Source: Bdellovibrionales bacterium CG10_big_fil_rev_8_21_14_0_10_45_34 (GTDB lineage Bacteria; Bdellovibrionota; Bdellovibrionia; Bdellovibrionales; 1-14-0-10-45-34). Taken from it: DNA of 64,000 nucleotides. The DNA lies in NCBI GenBank assembly GCA_002778785.1, contig PEZS01000001.1, forward strand, positions 87,552-151,551, in the 5' to 3' direction. Shown here piece after piece: positions 24,497 through 32,938 of the stretch; position 1 is the first letter of the stretch, and every line of letters begins with the position of its first letter. A program made the translations under genes and the position numbers. Below the pieces are notes generated by a model. It ran no database searches. It was given only the letters and a program-made list of their open reading frames with translations, and was not told where the DNA came from.

Positions 24497-25549
24497 CTAG
24501 CAGCAGGCGCCGACGGCGCTATCGCTCCCGGTAGAAGTTGTCGATGGCCCGCAATCAAATAGTCCGAAGTGGGTGCCCGTATCTCCAATAATTCGAAAGT
24601 ATTGAGCGTAACGAGTGTCTTTCAGCATTGACGCTGTATTACTGCATACCGCAATCGCTTTTCCTTTTTCAAAGGTATGGTGGTCATCAAGAACAAAGGC
24701 ATTAGGGCTGTTTTGTATACCGCCCAAATAGGTCGCGATTTGACCGAAGTCTTCGCAGCGATCTTCAAGTTGCAATTTGAAAGCGCGAACCGAAATCGAA
24801 TAGAAATCGATCATTCCAGCGAGCTTTTGAATTTCAGCATTGTTAAGGGAAATTCGCGTGCGTGAAGTCACCCTATAGTCGGGGCAGTTTAATTCTAAGA
24901 GCATTCTTCGGAAGTCCTCAGTGTACATGGCTCCCCCAAGGCACTCCCCAACGAGTGTTGCGTCTTCCGTCAGTTCTTTGGGAATCCGTCTTCCTGAGAA
25001 AACATCGGAAAAGTAAAGTTCTCCTCCTGGTTTTAAAACGCGAAAAATTTCAGAGAATACTCGCTTTTTGTTGGGCGATAGATTGATGACGCAATTAGAA
25101 ACCACCACGTCAATTGACTCTGATTTTATGCCGGCACCTTCAAGGTCCTCGATATAGCCTTTGATAAAAGTAACGTTGGGTTCGTTGTATCCGAATTGCT
25201 GTGTGTGATAATCCAGATGTTTTTTTGCTACAGCAATTTGTTCTTCTGTCATATCTACGCCAATCACTCGGCCTCGAGGGCCGACGAGCTTAGAAAGCAG
25301 AAAGCAGTCGCGTCCGGTGCCACTGCCAAGATCTAGAACTGTTTTTCCTTCAAGAGCGTGTGGAATTGGTGAGCCACACCCGTAAAATTTATCTTTTACT
25401 TCATCATGAATTTCTTTGAGAATCTCGCGCAAGTGGAGCGGCATACTGTCGGCCGTACAGCATGCGCTTGTTTTTAAGTCCTCACTCGATTTTAAGATTT
25501 TCCCATAATACTCTTTTACACTTTCAAGGCCCTGATTGTTCGTACTCAT
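24497..25549 (-). CDS. arsM: Arsenite S-adenosylmethionine methyltransferase ArsM
   Basis: 350 residues. The SAM-binding motif VLDLGSGTGRDCFLLSKLVG lies at 71-90. The four conserved arsenic-binding cysteines appear as Cys30 (SACC), Cys58 (YGCGSP), Cys153 (SNCVINL) and Cys203 (GECLGGA). The C-terminus ends in GACC, a common ArsM tail. The enzyme methylates As(III) up to dimethyl and trimethyl forms. It is flanked by ArsS-linked genes: 1 nt separates it from the membrane-protein stop upstream and 9 nt from mtnP downstream. Dimethylarsenite would be the substrate for ArsS. Confidence 0.95.
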   Translation of the reverse strand: MSTNNQGLESVKEYYGKILKSSEDLKTSACCTADSMPLHLREILKEIHDEVKDKFYGCGSPIPHALEGKTVLDLGSGTGRDCFLLSKLVGPRGRVIGVDMTEEQIAVAKKHLDYHTQQFGYNEPNVTFIKGYIEDLEGAGIKSESIDVVVSNCVINLSPNKKRVFSEIFRVLKPGGELYFSDVFSGRRIPKELTEDATLVGECLGGAMYTEDFRRMLLELNCPDYRVTSRTRISLNNAEIQKLAGMIDFYSISVRAFKLQLEDRCEDFGQIATYLGGIQNSPNAFVLDDHHTFEKGKAIAVCSNTASMLKDTRYAQYFRIIGDTGTHFGLFDCGPSTTSTGSDSAVGACC

Positions 25550-25550
25550 A

Positions 25551-26693
25551 TTAAGTTACCTCCTTCAAGTTAAGCGCACTTTGCAGCTCGCGCTGGCGAC
25601 TGACGCGCCAAATTCTCTGATCCAGAAAAAAGTGATGTCCGACAATTCCAAAGTAAATCACTATGGCCCAAAGATGTCCCTGTTTTTGGATCCATTCTCC
25701 GCTCGGCGACGTCCAATCGCCAAGATTCCAGACAATCCACGCGAATCCGGCTCCTGCGATCCAGCAGGCCATAAGGTAATTGAAAGGCTTTCGATGGATA
25801 AGACCGACTAGCGGGCCCGAGTCCTTTTTAGAGGCACGCCTGTTTCCAAACACCCAAACAATCGCTAAATATTGAATATTGTGAAAGAGCGAGTTCATCA
25901 CCGCAATCATCATAAACATTTGAGCGCCATTCTGAGCCTGCTGAAAAAAAGGCTCTCTTGGTGCAATCCAGTAAAACATTGTGGCATAAAAAATCAGGCA
26001 GCCTAGTGTGTATGCGATATGCATAGGAAAACGCTCTTTATTACCGGCACGCGTAGAAAAGTAGAGCTTCGCGATAAAGAAGAGAGCGATCACGCTAATA
26101 ACAGGAGTTAAACTGGCCACGGTCGATAAAAAGTGACCGTATCCTATCAAGGCGCTTGGAAATGCTAGCGCCAATTTAAATTTCAGCAAGAAAAATATTT
26201 GCGGTGGGACTACTGCCAAATAAATCGAATTCAAGATTGAGTTTCGGATGGCAATATTTCCATCGTGCGACTTTCTAAGATAAATTGAAACAAAACCAAA
26301 GTGTTGTCTGGCGTTGTGATAGAGACTCCAGCAAAAAAGGCCAAACCCGTAGAGTTCAAGAGGCGCTGTCGAATTCATTCTCATGTTGAGAAACGCAGCA
26401 AACATTGGTGCTACAACGAAAATAAGTGATCCGAACAAGAGCGGTTTATTCTCGCTAAAAAATGACCGATCCATGTAAGTCCGTGTCCATGTCGAAAAAA
26501 AGTGGGCTCCCTCAAAAAAAATAATCCAGATCCAAAACAAGATAGGCAACAGCCAAGGGACTGCCCAAACAGTGACTGGAAGAGCCAATGTCAGTGCGGC
26601 GCCTCCGAGGATGAGACTGTAGTCAAAGCCCTTTGATACAAACCATTTTGATTCGGTCGGCACAGATTCAACAGCGACTCCGGCGATATTCAT
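25551..26693 (-). CDS. Polytopic membrane protein with conserved-looking His motifs, arsenosugar locus
   Basis: About 380 residues from ATG 26693, which forms a 4-nt ATGA overlap with arsS. Roughly 8-9 hydrophobic segments are visible. Several His-rich stretches sit at segment ends: EGAHFFSTWTRTYMDR, YHNARQHFGF, SLFHNIQY and GHHFFLDQRIW. The spacing is reminiscent of membrane di-metal enzymes (desaturase/hydroxylase-like) but matches no family I can name. Because it is locked between arsS and arsM, it probably acts on or transports an arsenical intermediate, possibly at a lipid or membrane step. Confidence 0.75.
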   Translation of the reverse strand: MNIAGVAVESVPTESKWFVSKGFDYSLILGGAALTLALPVTVWAVPWLLPILFWIWIIFFEGAHFFSTWTRTYMDRSFFSENKPLLFGSLIFVVAPMFAAFLNMRMNSTAPLELYGFGLFCWSLYHNARQHFGFVSIYLRKSHDGNIAIRNSILNSIYLAVVPPQIFFLLKFKLALAFPSALIGYGHFLSTVASLTPVISVIALFFIAKLYFSTRAGNKERFPMHIAYTLGCLIFYATMFYWIAPREPFFQQAQNGAQMFMMIAVMNSLFHNIQYLAIVWVFGNRRASKKDSGPLVGLIHRKPFNYLMACWIAGAGFAWIVWNLGDWTSPSGEWIQKQGHLWAIVIYFGIVGHHFFLDQRIWRVSRQRELQSALNLKEVT

Positions 26694-27646
26694 ACAAGTG
26701 CTCCTCCGCAAGAACTCCCTGCGCCCGCGGTACAAGCGTAGCAATGATCTGCGACAGTAATTCGGTTGTTCTCGAAGTTATCAAATGAATGGATATCCCA
26801 GATGCCGGTTCTCCCACTTCCAAGGGGTAGCTCGAGCATCTGGTTGAAGTCGCAATCGAAGAGTTCGCCGTTCCAGCTTACTGAGATTAGATTTTTACAC
26901 ATGACCCCAGTTAAAGCCTTGGAGTTAAAGCTGTTCGCGAGAAGATCCATGTACTGCTCAAGTCTTTTGGACTTTTCTAGATCAACTAGAAATCGCTTAA
27001 TAGGCATGTTGGTGATTGTGAAAAGATGATTGAATTCAATTCCAAATAATTCTCTGAGTTCTTTTTTGTAATCGATCTCAAGCTTCTGTTGAGATGGAGG
27101 TAGAGAAGGGCCTGTTGGGTTGTAGACGAGGTCTAGATTCAAGTTTGAATCTAATTTGCCGTAACCGAGATTATTTAGAATCCTAAGCGCTTCGATGCTC
27201 TTATTAAACACGCCAGCTCCTCTCTGTCGTTCGACATTCTCTTTTGAGTAGCACGGAAGCGAGGCGACGATATGCACATGGTTTTCTTTTAGGAACTGAG
27301 CTGTGTCTTGTTGATCTTTCTCGAATAAAATTGTTAGATTGCACCGATCGATCACTTTCTTATTTAAATTTCTTGCGGCAATCACAAGTTTTCGAAAATA
27401 TGGGTTTAATTCAGGCGCTCCACCGGTGATGTCAACCGTTTCAATTGTTTTTGAAGCGGCCAACAACTCAATGACTCGATCTACAGTTTTTTCATCCATG
27501 TTTTCGGTTCGAAGGGGGCTCGATTCGACATGGCAGTGATGGCACGCCTGATTACAGCGACGTCCAATGTTCACTTGCAAAATTTGAACGCTTGATCGCT
27601 TCAGCGTTAGGCCGTGTTTTTCTAAGGTAGAGGTGAATGACTGCAT
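26690..27646 (-). CDS. arsS: Arsenosugar biosynthesis radical SAM protein ArsS
   Basis: 318 residues from ATG 27646. The radical-SAM cluster motif is Cys31-x3-Cys35-x2-Cys38 (CNQACHHCH). The C-terminal half carries more cysteines in CKNL, DCDFNQ and the tail CYACTAGAGSSCGGA, the expected auxiliary-cluster tail. In some relatives this region carries selenocysteine; here Cys codons are used throughout. The enzyme transfers a 5'-deoxyadenosyl group to dimethylarsenite. Its ATG overlaps the PiT stop by 1 nt (TAATG) and its stop overlaps the next gene by 4 nt. An upstream extension of 49 codons lies within the permease gene and is rejected. Confidence 0.93.
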   Translation of the reverse strand: MQSFTSTLEKHGLTLKRSSVQILQVNIGRRCNQACHHCHVESSPLRTENMDEKTVDRVIELLAASKTIETVDITGGAPELNPYFRKLVIAARNLNKKVIDRCNLTILFEKDQQDTAQFLKENHVHIVASLPCYSKENVERQRGAGVFNKSIEALRILNNLGYGKLDSNLNLDLVYNPTGPSLPPSQQKLEIDYKKELRELFGIEFNHLFTITNMPIKRFLVDLEKSKRLEQYMDLLANSFNSKALTGVMCKNLISVSWNGELFDCDFNQMLELPLGSGRTGIWDIHSFDNFENNRITVADHCYACTAGAGSSCGGALV

Positions 27647-28772
27647 TAGAGAACTCCTCGTAAAAAGTAGAATCCTATAAATCCGAGGGCGCCTGCAACC
27701 GGCAAAGTGATCACCCACGCTAATAGAATTCTTACGATTGCACCCCAGTGGGCTTGCTTCGTAACAGCTCCAATTCCAAAAAGGGCTCCACACGACACGT
27801 GGGTCGTAGAGACGGGCAAGCCAAAGTTAGATGCGCCGATGACGATAGCACTTGTCACCAAATTGGCCGTAAAACCCTGGCCGTCATTCATTGACGTGAT
27901 TTGATGTGACATCGTTTCAGCGATTCGGCGAGCAAAGAAGATTCCGCCGGCCGCCATCGCGAGCGATACGACCACGATCGAGGGCAAGGGGGTCATAAAG
28001 CTTCCAACGATTAAAATGGCCGCAATCTTTGGAGTGTCATTCATGCCTCTTGCAAAGCCTACAAGACCGGCGCTCAGGAAGTGGGCTGTATCTAGCAACG
28101 ATTTCGCGCTGACATCCCAAATTTTTCCAACATACCGCTCTTCGCAGCTAACGGTCGTACCGATCGATATTGTTGGAGTCATTGAGATCTGTACCATTGC
28201 TGCAGACGAACCCGGTAGAGTGCCTGGTGGCGCCGCCATGAGAACCTCATTTCCAACACATAAACAGCTCTCTCTCATTATGCCCATTCTTTTCCGCGAA
28301 TAACTAAGAATGGGATAAAGGACAACCGTGCCCGCAATCGCAATGAAGGGGCTCAAAATGAGGGGAAGTACGAAAGCGGAATTCAATTGCGCAAAATTAA
28401 CGCCTTCTGAAGATGCCAGAAGGCCGGTCCCCACGAGAGCTCCGGTTAAAGCATGTGTAGTTGAAATCGGAAACCCTAGCCGAGTTGCCAGTATCACAGT
28501 CGAAGCGGCAGCAAATGCTACCGACAAAGAAAAGGAAGTTAGCTGAGCAACTTGATCGGGCACGAGGCCCTTTCCAGAAAAATTAACCATAAGCTTCTGC
28601 GCGAAAAAAAAGCCGCTAAAGAACCAAGAAAAGTGGTCAAAGTGGCCCAGGTCAGTGCGATTTTATATGATGCCGTTCGACTTCCAAAAAGGGTCGCCAC
28701 CCCTTTAAAATTATCATTGGCGCCATTGGAAACTGCCAGAAAGACTCCGACAGCCAAGATCATAAATATCAT
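27646..28772 (-). pseudogene. PiT-family inorganic phosphate/arsenate permease, split by a -1 shift in a T8 run
   Basis: The first segment (28772 to about 28604) encodes the PiT start: LAVSNGANDNFKGVATLFGS, with the family's GANDN motif. The second (28590-27646) supplies the rest, including FPISTTHALTGALVG, the middle loop and the repeated GARGMNDTPK and LPVSTTHVSCG motifs. The two frames join at a homopolymer of eight T on the coding strand (28604-28611). Nine T would restore AAFFFAQKLMVNFSG. This may be a true mutation, an assembly error, or transcriptional or ribosomal slippage. It heads the arsenic operon and would import phosphate with arsenate. AAGGAGC precedes the ATG at 28772. Confidence 0.8.
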
Positions 28773-28916
28773 ATTGGTCTAGCTCCTTCAAACTCCTCAA
28801 AATTAAAGGCAGTTCATCATCTATCTGTGACCGAGGAGATCGATTTCTTACAAAAAAAGTAATTTATTCGATACTTCTGCCACTCATAGCTGAAAGTTCA
28901 AAAGGGATGGCATCAA

Positions 28917-29396
28917 ATGAGCAATATCAAAGACGACATTTTCGAGAAAATTAAGAGTGAAAGAGGAGGTCTAGCTTCGATACATTTAGCCTTTTCGGAG
29001 TTTACTCAGGGCGTCGCTGCGCACTACGATTTCTATAAGTCCATAATGCTAAACGAAGGTCTCCCTCTTGGAAGATCAGACCGAGAATTTCTGGCCGTTG
29101 AAACCAGTCGATTGAATCAGTGTCCCTATTGTGTCGCACATCACGCGGAGGCTCTAAAGCACAGCGGGTCCGAACCTGCAGGGGGAAAACTCGAGATTCT
29201 AAAAGCACTGGCGCACACAATGACTTTGGAGCCATGGAAATCATCCCCTCTTTTTACCCAGTTTATCGCTCAGGGATTTTCACAGGCCCAATGGCAGCAT
29301 GCCGTAATGGTCGTATCCTACTTTAACTTCGTAAATCGGTGCGCCCATGCAATGAATCTAGAAATAGAACCGGACTTCAAGGACACCTGTCGCTGA
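28917..29396 (+). CDS. AhpD-like peroxidase-related protein
   Basis: 159 residues. The AhpD redox motif CPYCVAHHAEAL (about residues 64-75) sits in an all-helical carboxymuconolactone-decarboxylase fold. It is divergent from the PiT/arsenic operon across a 144-bp gap that must hold both promoters. It overlaps the next convergent gene by 20 nt. It likely works with a thiol donor in detoxifying peroxides or electrophiles. It differs clearly in sequence from the AhpD-like proteins at 17359 and 34678. Confidence 0.82.
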   Translation: MSNIKDDIFEKIKSERGGLASIHLAFSEFTQGVAAHYDFYKSIMLNEGLPLGRSDREFLAVETSRLNQCPYCVAHHAEALKHSGSEPAGGKLEILKALAHTMTLEPWKSSPLFTQFIAQGFSQAQWQHAVMVVSYFNFVNRCAHAMNLEIEPDFKDTCR

Positions 29397-29637
29397 TGCC
29401 CTTGCGATTTGAAAGTCTGAGTCGCAATCCAATCGCCGTCAAACATATGACGAACCCGATCCAAGGTGGGAGTATAGTGAGTAAAAAGCCACCGAGACTG
29501 AGTGTCGAGAGAACTAGAATTAGAAATAGGCGCCAGTGAATTTCAATGGAAGCTAAATGCACTCCCATTCCGCTGAAGTTTATCGCCAGCGACACGAGAT
29601 ATCCCCCGACAAATAGGATGGGCCAATACTTTTTCAC
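29377..29637 (-). CDS. Small membrane protein of unknown function
   Basis: 86 residues with three hydrophobic segments (about 5-27, 36-55 and 57-75) and a basic C-terminal tail (RLRLSNRKG). Start is ATG at 29637. It lies 28 nt downstream of the TVP38-oxidoreductase stop on the same strand and may be co-transcribed with it. It overlaps the 3' end of the convergent AhpD-like gene by 20 nt. No family is recognised. Confidence 0.55.
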   Translation of the reverse strand: MKKYWPILFVGGYLVSLAINFSGMGVHLASIEIHWRLFLILVLSTLSLGGFLLTILPPWIGFVICLTAIGLRLRLSNRKGISDRCP

Positions 29638-29665
29638 GACTCAGGAAATTCGACGAAGAGCCATG

Positions 29666-31804
29666 CTAATTCCGCCTCCAGCTATGAAACCGAGAAAGCC
29701 ATTTCAACGCGATTTGCGGAGCATTTTGTTTCTTCCAGACACCTGCTACGTATTTGTTAGCTTCTGCAAACGTGGGATAAATGTGAATGGTTCCCAGAAT
29801 TTTGTTGAGTCCCAATCCGTGCTTCATTGCGGTAACAAATTCTGAAATTATGTCGCCCGCGTGGTCGCCCACAATTGTCACGCCCAATATTTTGTCTGAT
29901 CCGAGCTTTGTGAGAACTCGAACAAAACCATGGGCTTCGCTTTCTGCAATAGCGCGATCAAGGTCATCAATGCCATAGTGAGAGATCTCATATGATATGC
30001 CTTTTTCTTTGGCTTCGATTTCATTGAGGCCAACTCGAGCCACCTCGGGATCTGTAAAGGTACACCAAGGGATGACTCGATAATCGACTTTATAAGTTTT
30101 AAACGGGCTAAATAATGCGTTCACTGCCACGTACCACGCCTGGTGGGCCGCCGTATGAGTGAATTGATAAGGCCCGGTGACATCGCCGCAAACAAAAATA
30201 TTGGGATAATTCGTCGTTCGCATGTAATCGTCAGCTACGACAGTTCCGCGATTGGAGATTTCAATATTCAGTTTTTCGAGACCGAACCCGGTGACATTGG
30301 CTTTTCGGCCAAGCGCGACCAGTATTTCGTCAAACGGAATTTCTACCTCGCGTCCTTCGAATTCACATACTAATATTTTTTTTGCAGAATCGACCCGCAG
30401 AGCCTTGTGACCTGTACGAACCGAAATATTCTCTTTGCTAAATTTATCTGACACATGTTGAGAAACCATTTCGTCTTCACGAGACAAAATGCGGGAAGAC
30501 ATTTCGACTAAAGTCACCTTTGACCCGAAGCGCGCAAAACTCTGCGCAAGTTCGCAACCGATGGGACCTCCTCCCAGAACGATTAAACGTTCCGGAAGCT
30601 CGCGAATATTCCAGATATTATCACTGGTCAAAAACGAAATCTCCGAAAGACCTGGGATAGAAGGAACAAGTGGCGAGGCTCCGGTTGCGACAACGATATT
30701 TTTGGTGGTGAGTACTTTACCATTCACTTCAACTTCATATGGCGATTTTATCTTTGCTGCTCCGATAATGCAGTCGACACCAAGGCCCGCGTAGCGCTCC
30801 ACAGAATCGTGGGGCTCGATATCTTTTATGACATTCTGAACTCGCTCCATCACTTTGCTAAAATCAAAAGTGGGGTTATGCCTGTCTAAGCCAAATTCCT
30901 CTGCACGCTTAAAATAACTTAAAATTTTTGCCGACCGAATCAGCGCCTTGCTGGGAACACAGCCGGTATTGAGGCAGTCGCCCCCCATCTTATGCTTTTC
31001 AATGAGAGCCACCTTAGCTTTTACGGCTGCGGCAATATAAGATGAAACAAGTCCCGCTGAGCCCCCACCGATCACGATCATGTTATAGTCAAATTTGCTT
31101 GGGCGTTTAAAATTTTTGAGATGTTTTCTAGACTTGATAAATCCGATCACGGATTTTGAGACAAATGGAAGCACGCCTATTAGAGCAAACGAAATCAGAA
31201 GCCCTGGAGAGAGAATCCCTCGTAGAGAGGTGATTTCAGCAAGCTCGGTGCCGGCATTAACGTAAACAGCAGTGCCAGCAAGCATACCTAATTGGCTCAC
31301 AAAAAAGTACGTCGCTGTTTTTATGGAAGTGAGTCCCATCACCAGATTAATTAAGAAAAATGGAAATACGGGAACTAAGCGCAATGTGAAGAGATAGAAT
31401 GCTCCCTCTTTTTTAACACCGGCGTTAATACTTTGAAGCCGATCCCCGAAGCGCCTTTCAACAAAATCCTTAAAAAGAAAGCGTGACGCAAGAAAGGCAA
31501 GTGTCGCACCGACAGTGCTAGCAAAGGAGACAATGACGGTGCCTATCCAAAAGCCAAACAGCATACCTCCAGCTAAAGTTAAAACGGTGGCGCCGGGAAG
31601 CGAAAGACCCGTAGCCAACACATAAATAAGAAAATAAATTCCAATTGTTTGCCAGGGATTTGCTTGAAAATAAAGTTCAAGCAAATCCTTCTTTGACTTC
31701 AAGGTTTCGATTGTCAGCAGTTGATCAAGATTTTGCGATTTCGCGAAAAGGAGCAGGCCCAGTGCCACAGCAATAAACCCAACCTTTAGAACAACTTTTT
31801 TCAT
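29666..31804 (-). CDS. Fusion of TVP38/TMEM64 membrane domain and MerA-like FAD disulfide oxidoreductase
   Basis: 712 residues from ATG 31804, with AAAGGATG upstream. Residues 1 to about 225 form a TVP38/DedA-type membrane domain (LPGATVLTLAGGMLFG, LRLVPVFPFFLINLVMG). From residue 240 a group I pyridine nucleotide-disulfide oxidoreductase follows: FAD motif IVIGGGSAGL, redox pair GGDCLNTGCVPSKA (Cys277/Cys282), NAD motif VLGGGPIGCELAQ and the dimerisation domain ending IHIYPTFAEA. The C-terminal vicinal Cys pair of mercuric reductase is absent, so Hg(II) reduction is not assured. A membrane-tethered reductase for metal- or quinone-type substrates is inferred. Upstream lies a 36-bp palindrome shared with the divergent gene. 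Confidence 0.9.
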   Translation of the reverse strand: MKKVVLKVGFIAVALGLLLFAKSQNLDQLLTIETLKSKKDLLELYFQANPWQTIGIYFLIYVLATGLSLPGATVLTLAGGMLFGFWIGTVIVSFASTVGATLAFLASRFLFKDFVERRFGDRLQSINAGVKKEGAFYLFTLRLVPVFPFFLINLVMGLTSIKTATYFFVSQLGMLAGTAVYVNAGTELAEITSLRGILSPGLLISFALIGVLPFVSKSVIGFIKSRKHLKNFKRPSKFDYNMIVIGGGSAGLVSSYIAAAVKAKVALIEKHKMGGDCLNTGCVPSKALIRSAKILSYFKRAEEFGLDRHNPTFDFSKVMERVQNVIKDIEPHDSVERYAGLGVDCIIGAAKIKSPYEVEVNGKVLTTKNIVVATGASPLVPSIPGLSEISFLTSDNIWNIRELPERLIVLGGGPIGCELAQSFARFGSKVTLVEMSSRILSREDEMVSQHVSDKFSKENISVRTGHKALRVDSAKKILVCEFEGREVEIPFDEILVALGRKANVTGFGLEKLNIEISNRGTVVADDYMRTTNYPNIFVCGDVTGPYQFTHTAAHQAWYVAVNALFSPFKTYKVDYRVIPWCTFTDPEVARVGLNEIEAKEKGISYEISHYGIDDLDRAIAESEAHGFVRVLTKLGSDKILGVTIVGDHAGDIISEFVTAMKHGLGLNKILGTIHIYPTFAEANKYVAGVWKKQNAPQIALKWLSRFHSWRRN

Positions 31805-31861
31805 TTTAAAGCATCCTTTCGCAGCAATTTTTCTTACACATCTGTAAGTGGCGCTCAGGCC

Positions 31862-31897
31862 CATTTTATTACAGTTAAATTTAACTGTAATAAAATG
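31862..31897. promoter_or_regulatory. 36-bp perfect palindrome in a divergent promoter region
   Basis: CATTTTATTACAGTTAAA is followed directly by its exact reverse complement. It lies 57 bp from the TVP38-oxidoreductase start and 50 bp from the DUF547 start, so it could control both. The AT-rich TTACAG-TTAAATTTAA-CTGTAA core has the form of a dimer- or tetramer-binding operator. A terminator is unlikely because both flanking genes read away from it. Confidence 0.7.
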
Positions 31898-31947
31898 CCT
31901 CCCCCAACCACTTACTTGCGTAGGCATGTCAGTTCAAAGGAGTGTAT

Positions 31948-32856
31948 ATGCATCTAAACCACAAACAAATAGCTTCAGTCCTTGGGTTCCTGCTCTGCTT
32001 CGCCGCGGCGGGATCAGATGTCTTTGCGAGCGGAACTGAGGAGCCTGTTTATGTCCCATCTGCGCGCTCCATTAACCATGACCATGCGGCCTGGACCAAG
32101 GTCCTTAGCAGGTATGTTACCGTCGAGGGCGGGACTAGTGTGGTCGACTACAAAAGACTCAAAGCCAACCAGCGAGAGTTGGATTCTTACATTGAAACAC
32201 TTCAGTCTGTAGCCGGCACGGAGTTTAGGGAATTTTCTGGTGACCAGAGACTGGCATTTCTCATTAACGCGTATAATGCCTTTACCCTTCGACTTATCCT
32301 AAACAATTATCCCGATAAGATGACGAAGACAGAGACCAAAATAGTTGATGGGAAAGATCAAACCATCTCGATCCGCTCAATACGAAATATTCCCGTTTCG
32401 CGAGGATTTTCGAATTTGGGAGCATCGCCATGGAAAGACAAATTCTTTAAGCTATTTTCCGACGAGCACAGTCTGGATGAGATTGAGCACGAGATGATTC
32501 GCGCTAAGTTCAATGAGCCCAGAATACATTTTGCGGTAGTGTGTGCCTCAATAGGTTGCCCGATGTTAAGACCTGAGGCCTATGTGGCTGATCGCCTGAA
32601 AGATCAGCTAGAGGATGCAACGATCTCCTTTTTAAAACTAAGACCAGGGCATCGCTTTGACCCCCAAACGAAAACACTATACCTATCTTCTATTTTCGAC
32701 TGGTACGGAAAGGATTTCGAAAAGACCGGAGGCACCGTCAAAGACTTTGTTGCACAAAGAATGGCTTCTAATCCTGACGAAGCAAATCTGATCAAAAGTA
32801 GCGACACTAAAATCAAGTTTCTCGACTACGATTGGTCACTCAACGAAAAAAAATGA
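31948..32856 (+). CDS. DUF547 secreted protein
   Basis: 302 residues. A signal peptide (QIASVLGFLLCFAAAGSDVFA) is followed by the DUF547 domain: FLINAYNAFTLRLILNNYP, SIRNIPVSRGFS, HFAVVCASIGCPMLRPEAY and SIFDWYGKDF. DUF547 proteins adopt a papain/transglutaminase-like fold and occur near TVP38/DedA and mercuric reductase-like genes. That association is seen here too, since the TVP38-oxidoreductase is divergent across a palindromic operator. ATG at 31948 sits 5 nt after AAAGGAG; the GTG at 31942 overlaps that site and is rejected. Confidence 0.87.
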   Translation: MHLNHKQIASVLGFLLCFAAAGSDVFASGTEEPVYVPSARSINHDHAAWTKVLSRYVTVEGGTSVVDYKRLKANQRELDSYIETLQSVAGTEFREFSGDQRLAFLINAYNAFTLRLILNNYPDKMTKTETKIVDGKDQTISIRSIRNIPVSRGFSNLGASPWKDKFFKLFSDEHSLDEIEHEMIRAKFNEPRIHFAVVCASIGCPMLRPEAYVADRLKDQLEDATISFLKLRPGHRFDPQTKTLYLSSIFDWYGKDFEKTGGTVKDFVAQRMASNPDEANLIKSSDTKIKFLDYDWSLNEKK

Positions 32857-32938
32857 ATCACGCTGTAAGAAAATTGCAAAAATCTCCACTTATTGATGTG
32901 CGGATTGTATCCCACAAAACTTCAATGAGGAGGATTTT

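Noticed and set aside
26690-27646. Selenocysteine-encoding TGA in arsS
   Set aside because: Some ArsS relatives use Sec, but all C-terminal positions here are Cys codons with no in-frame TGA before the stop.
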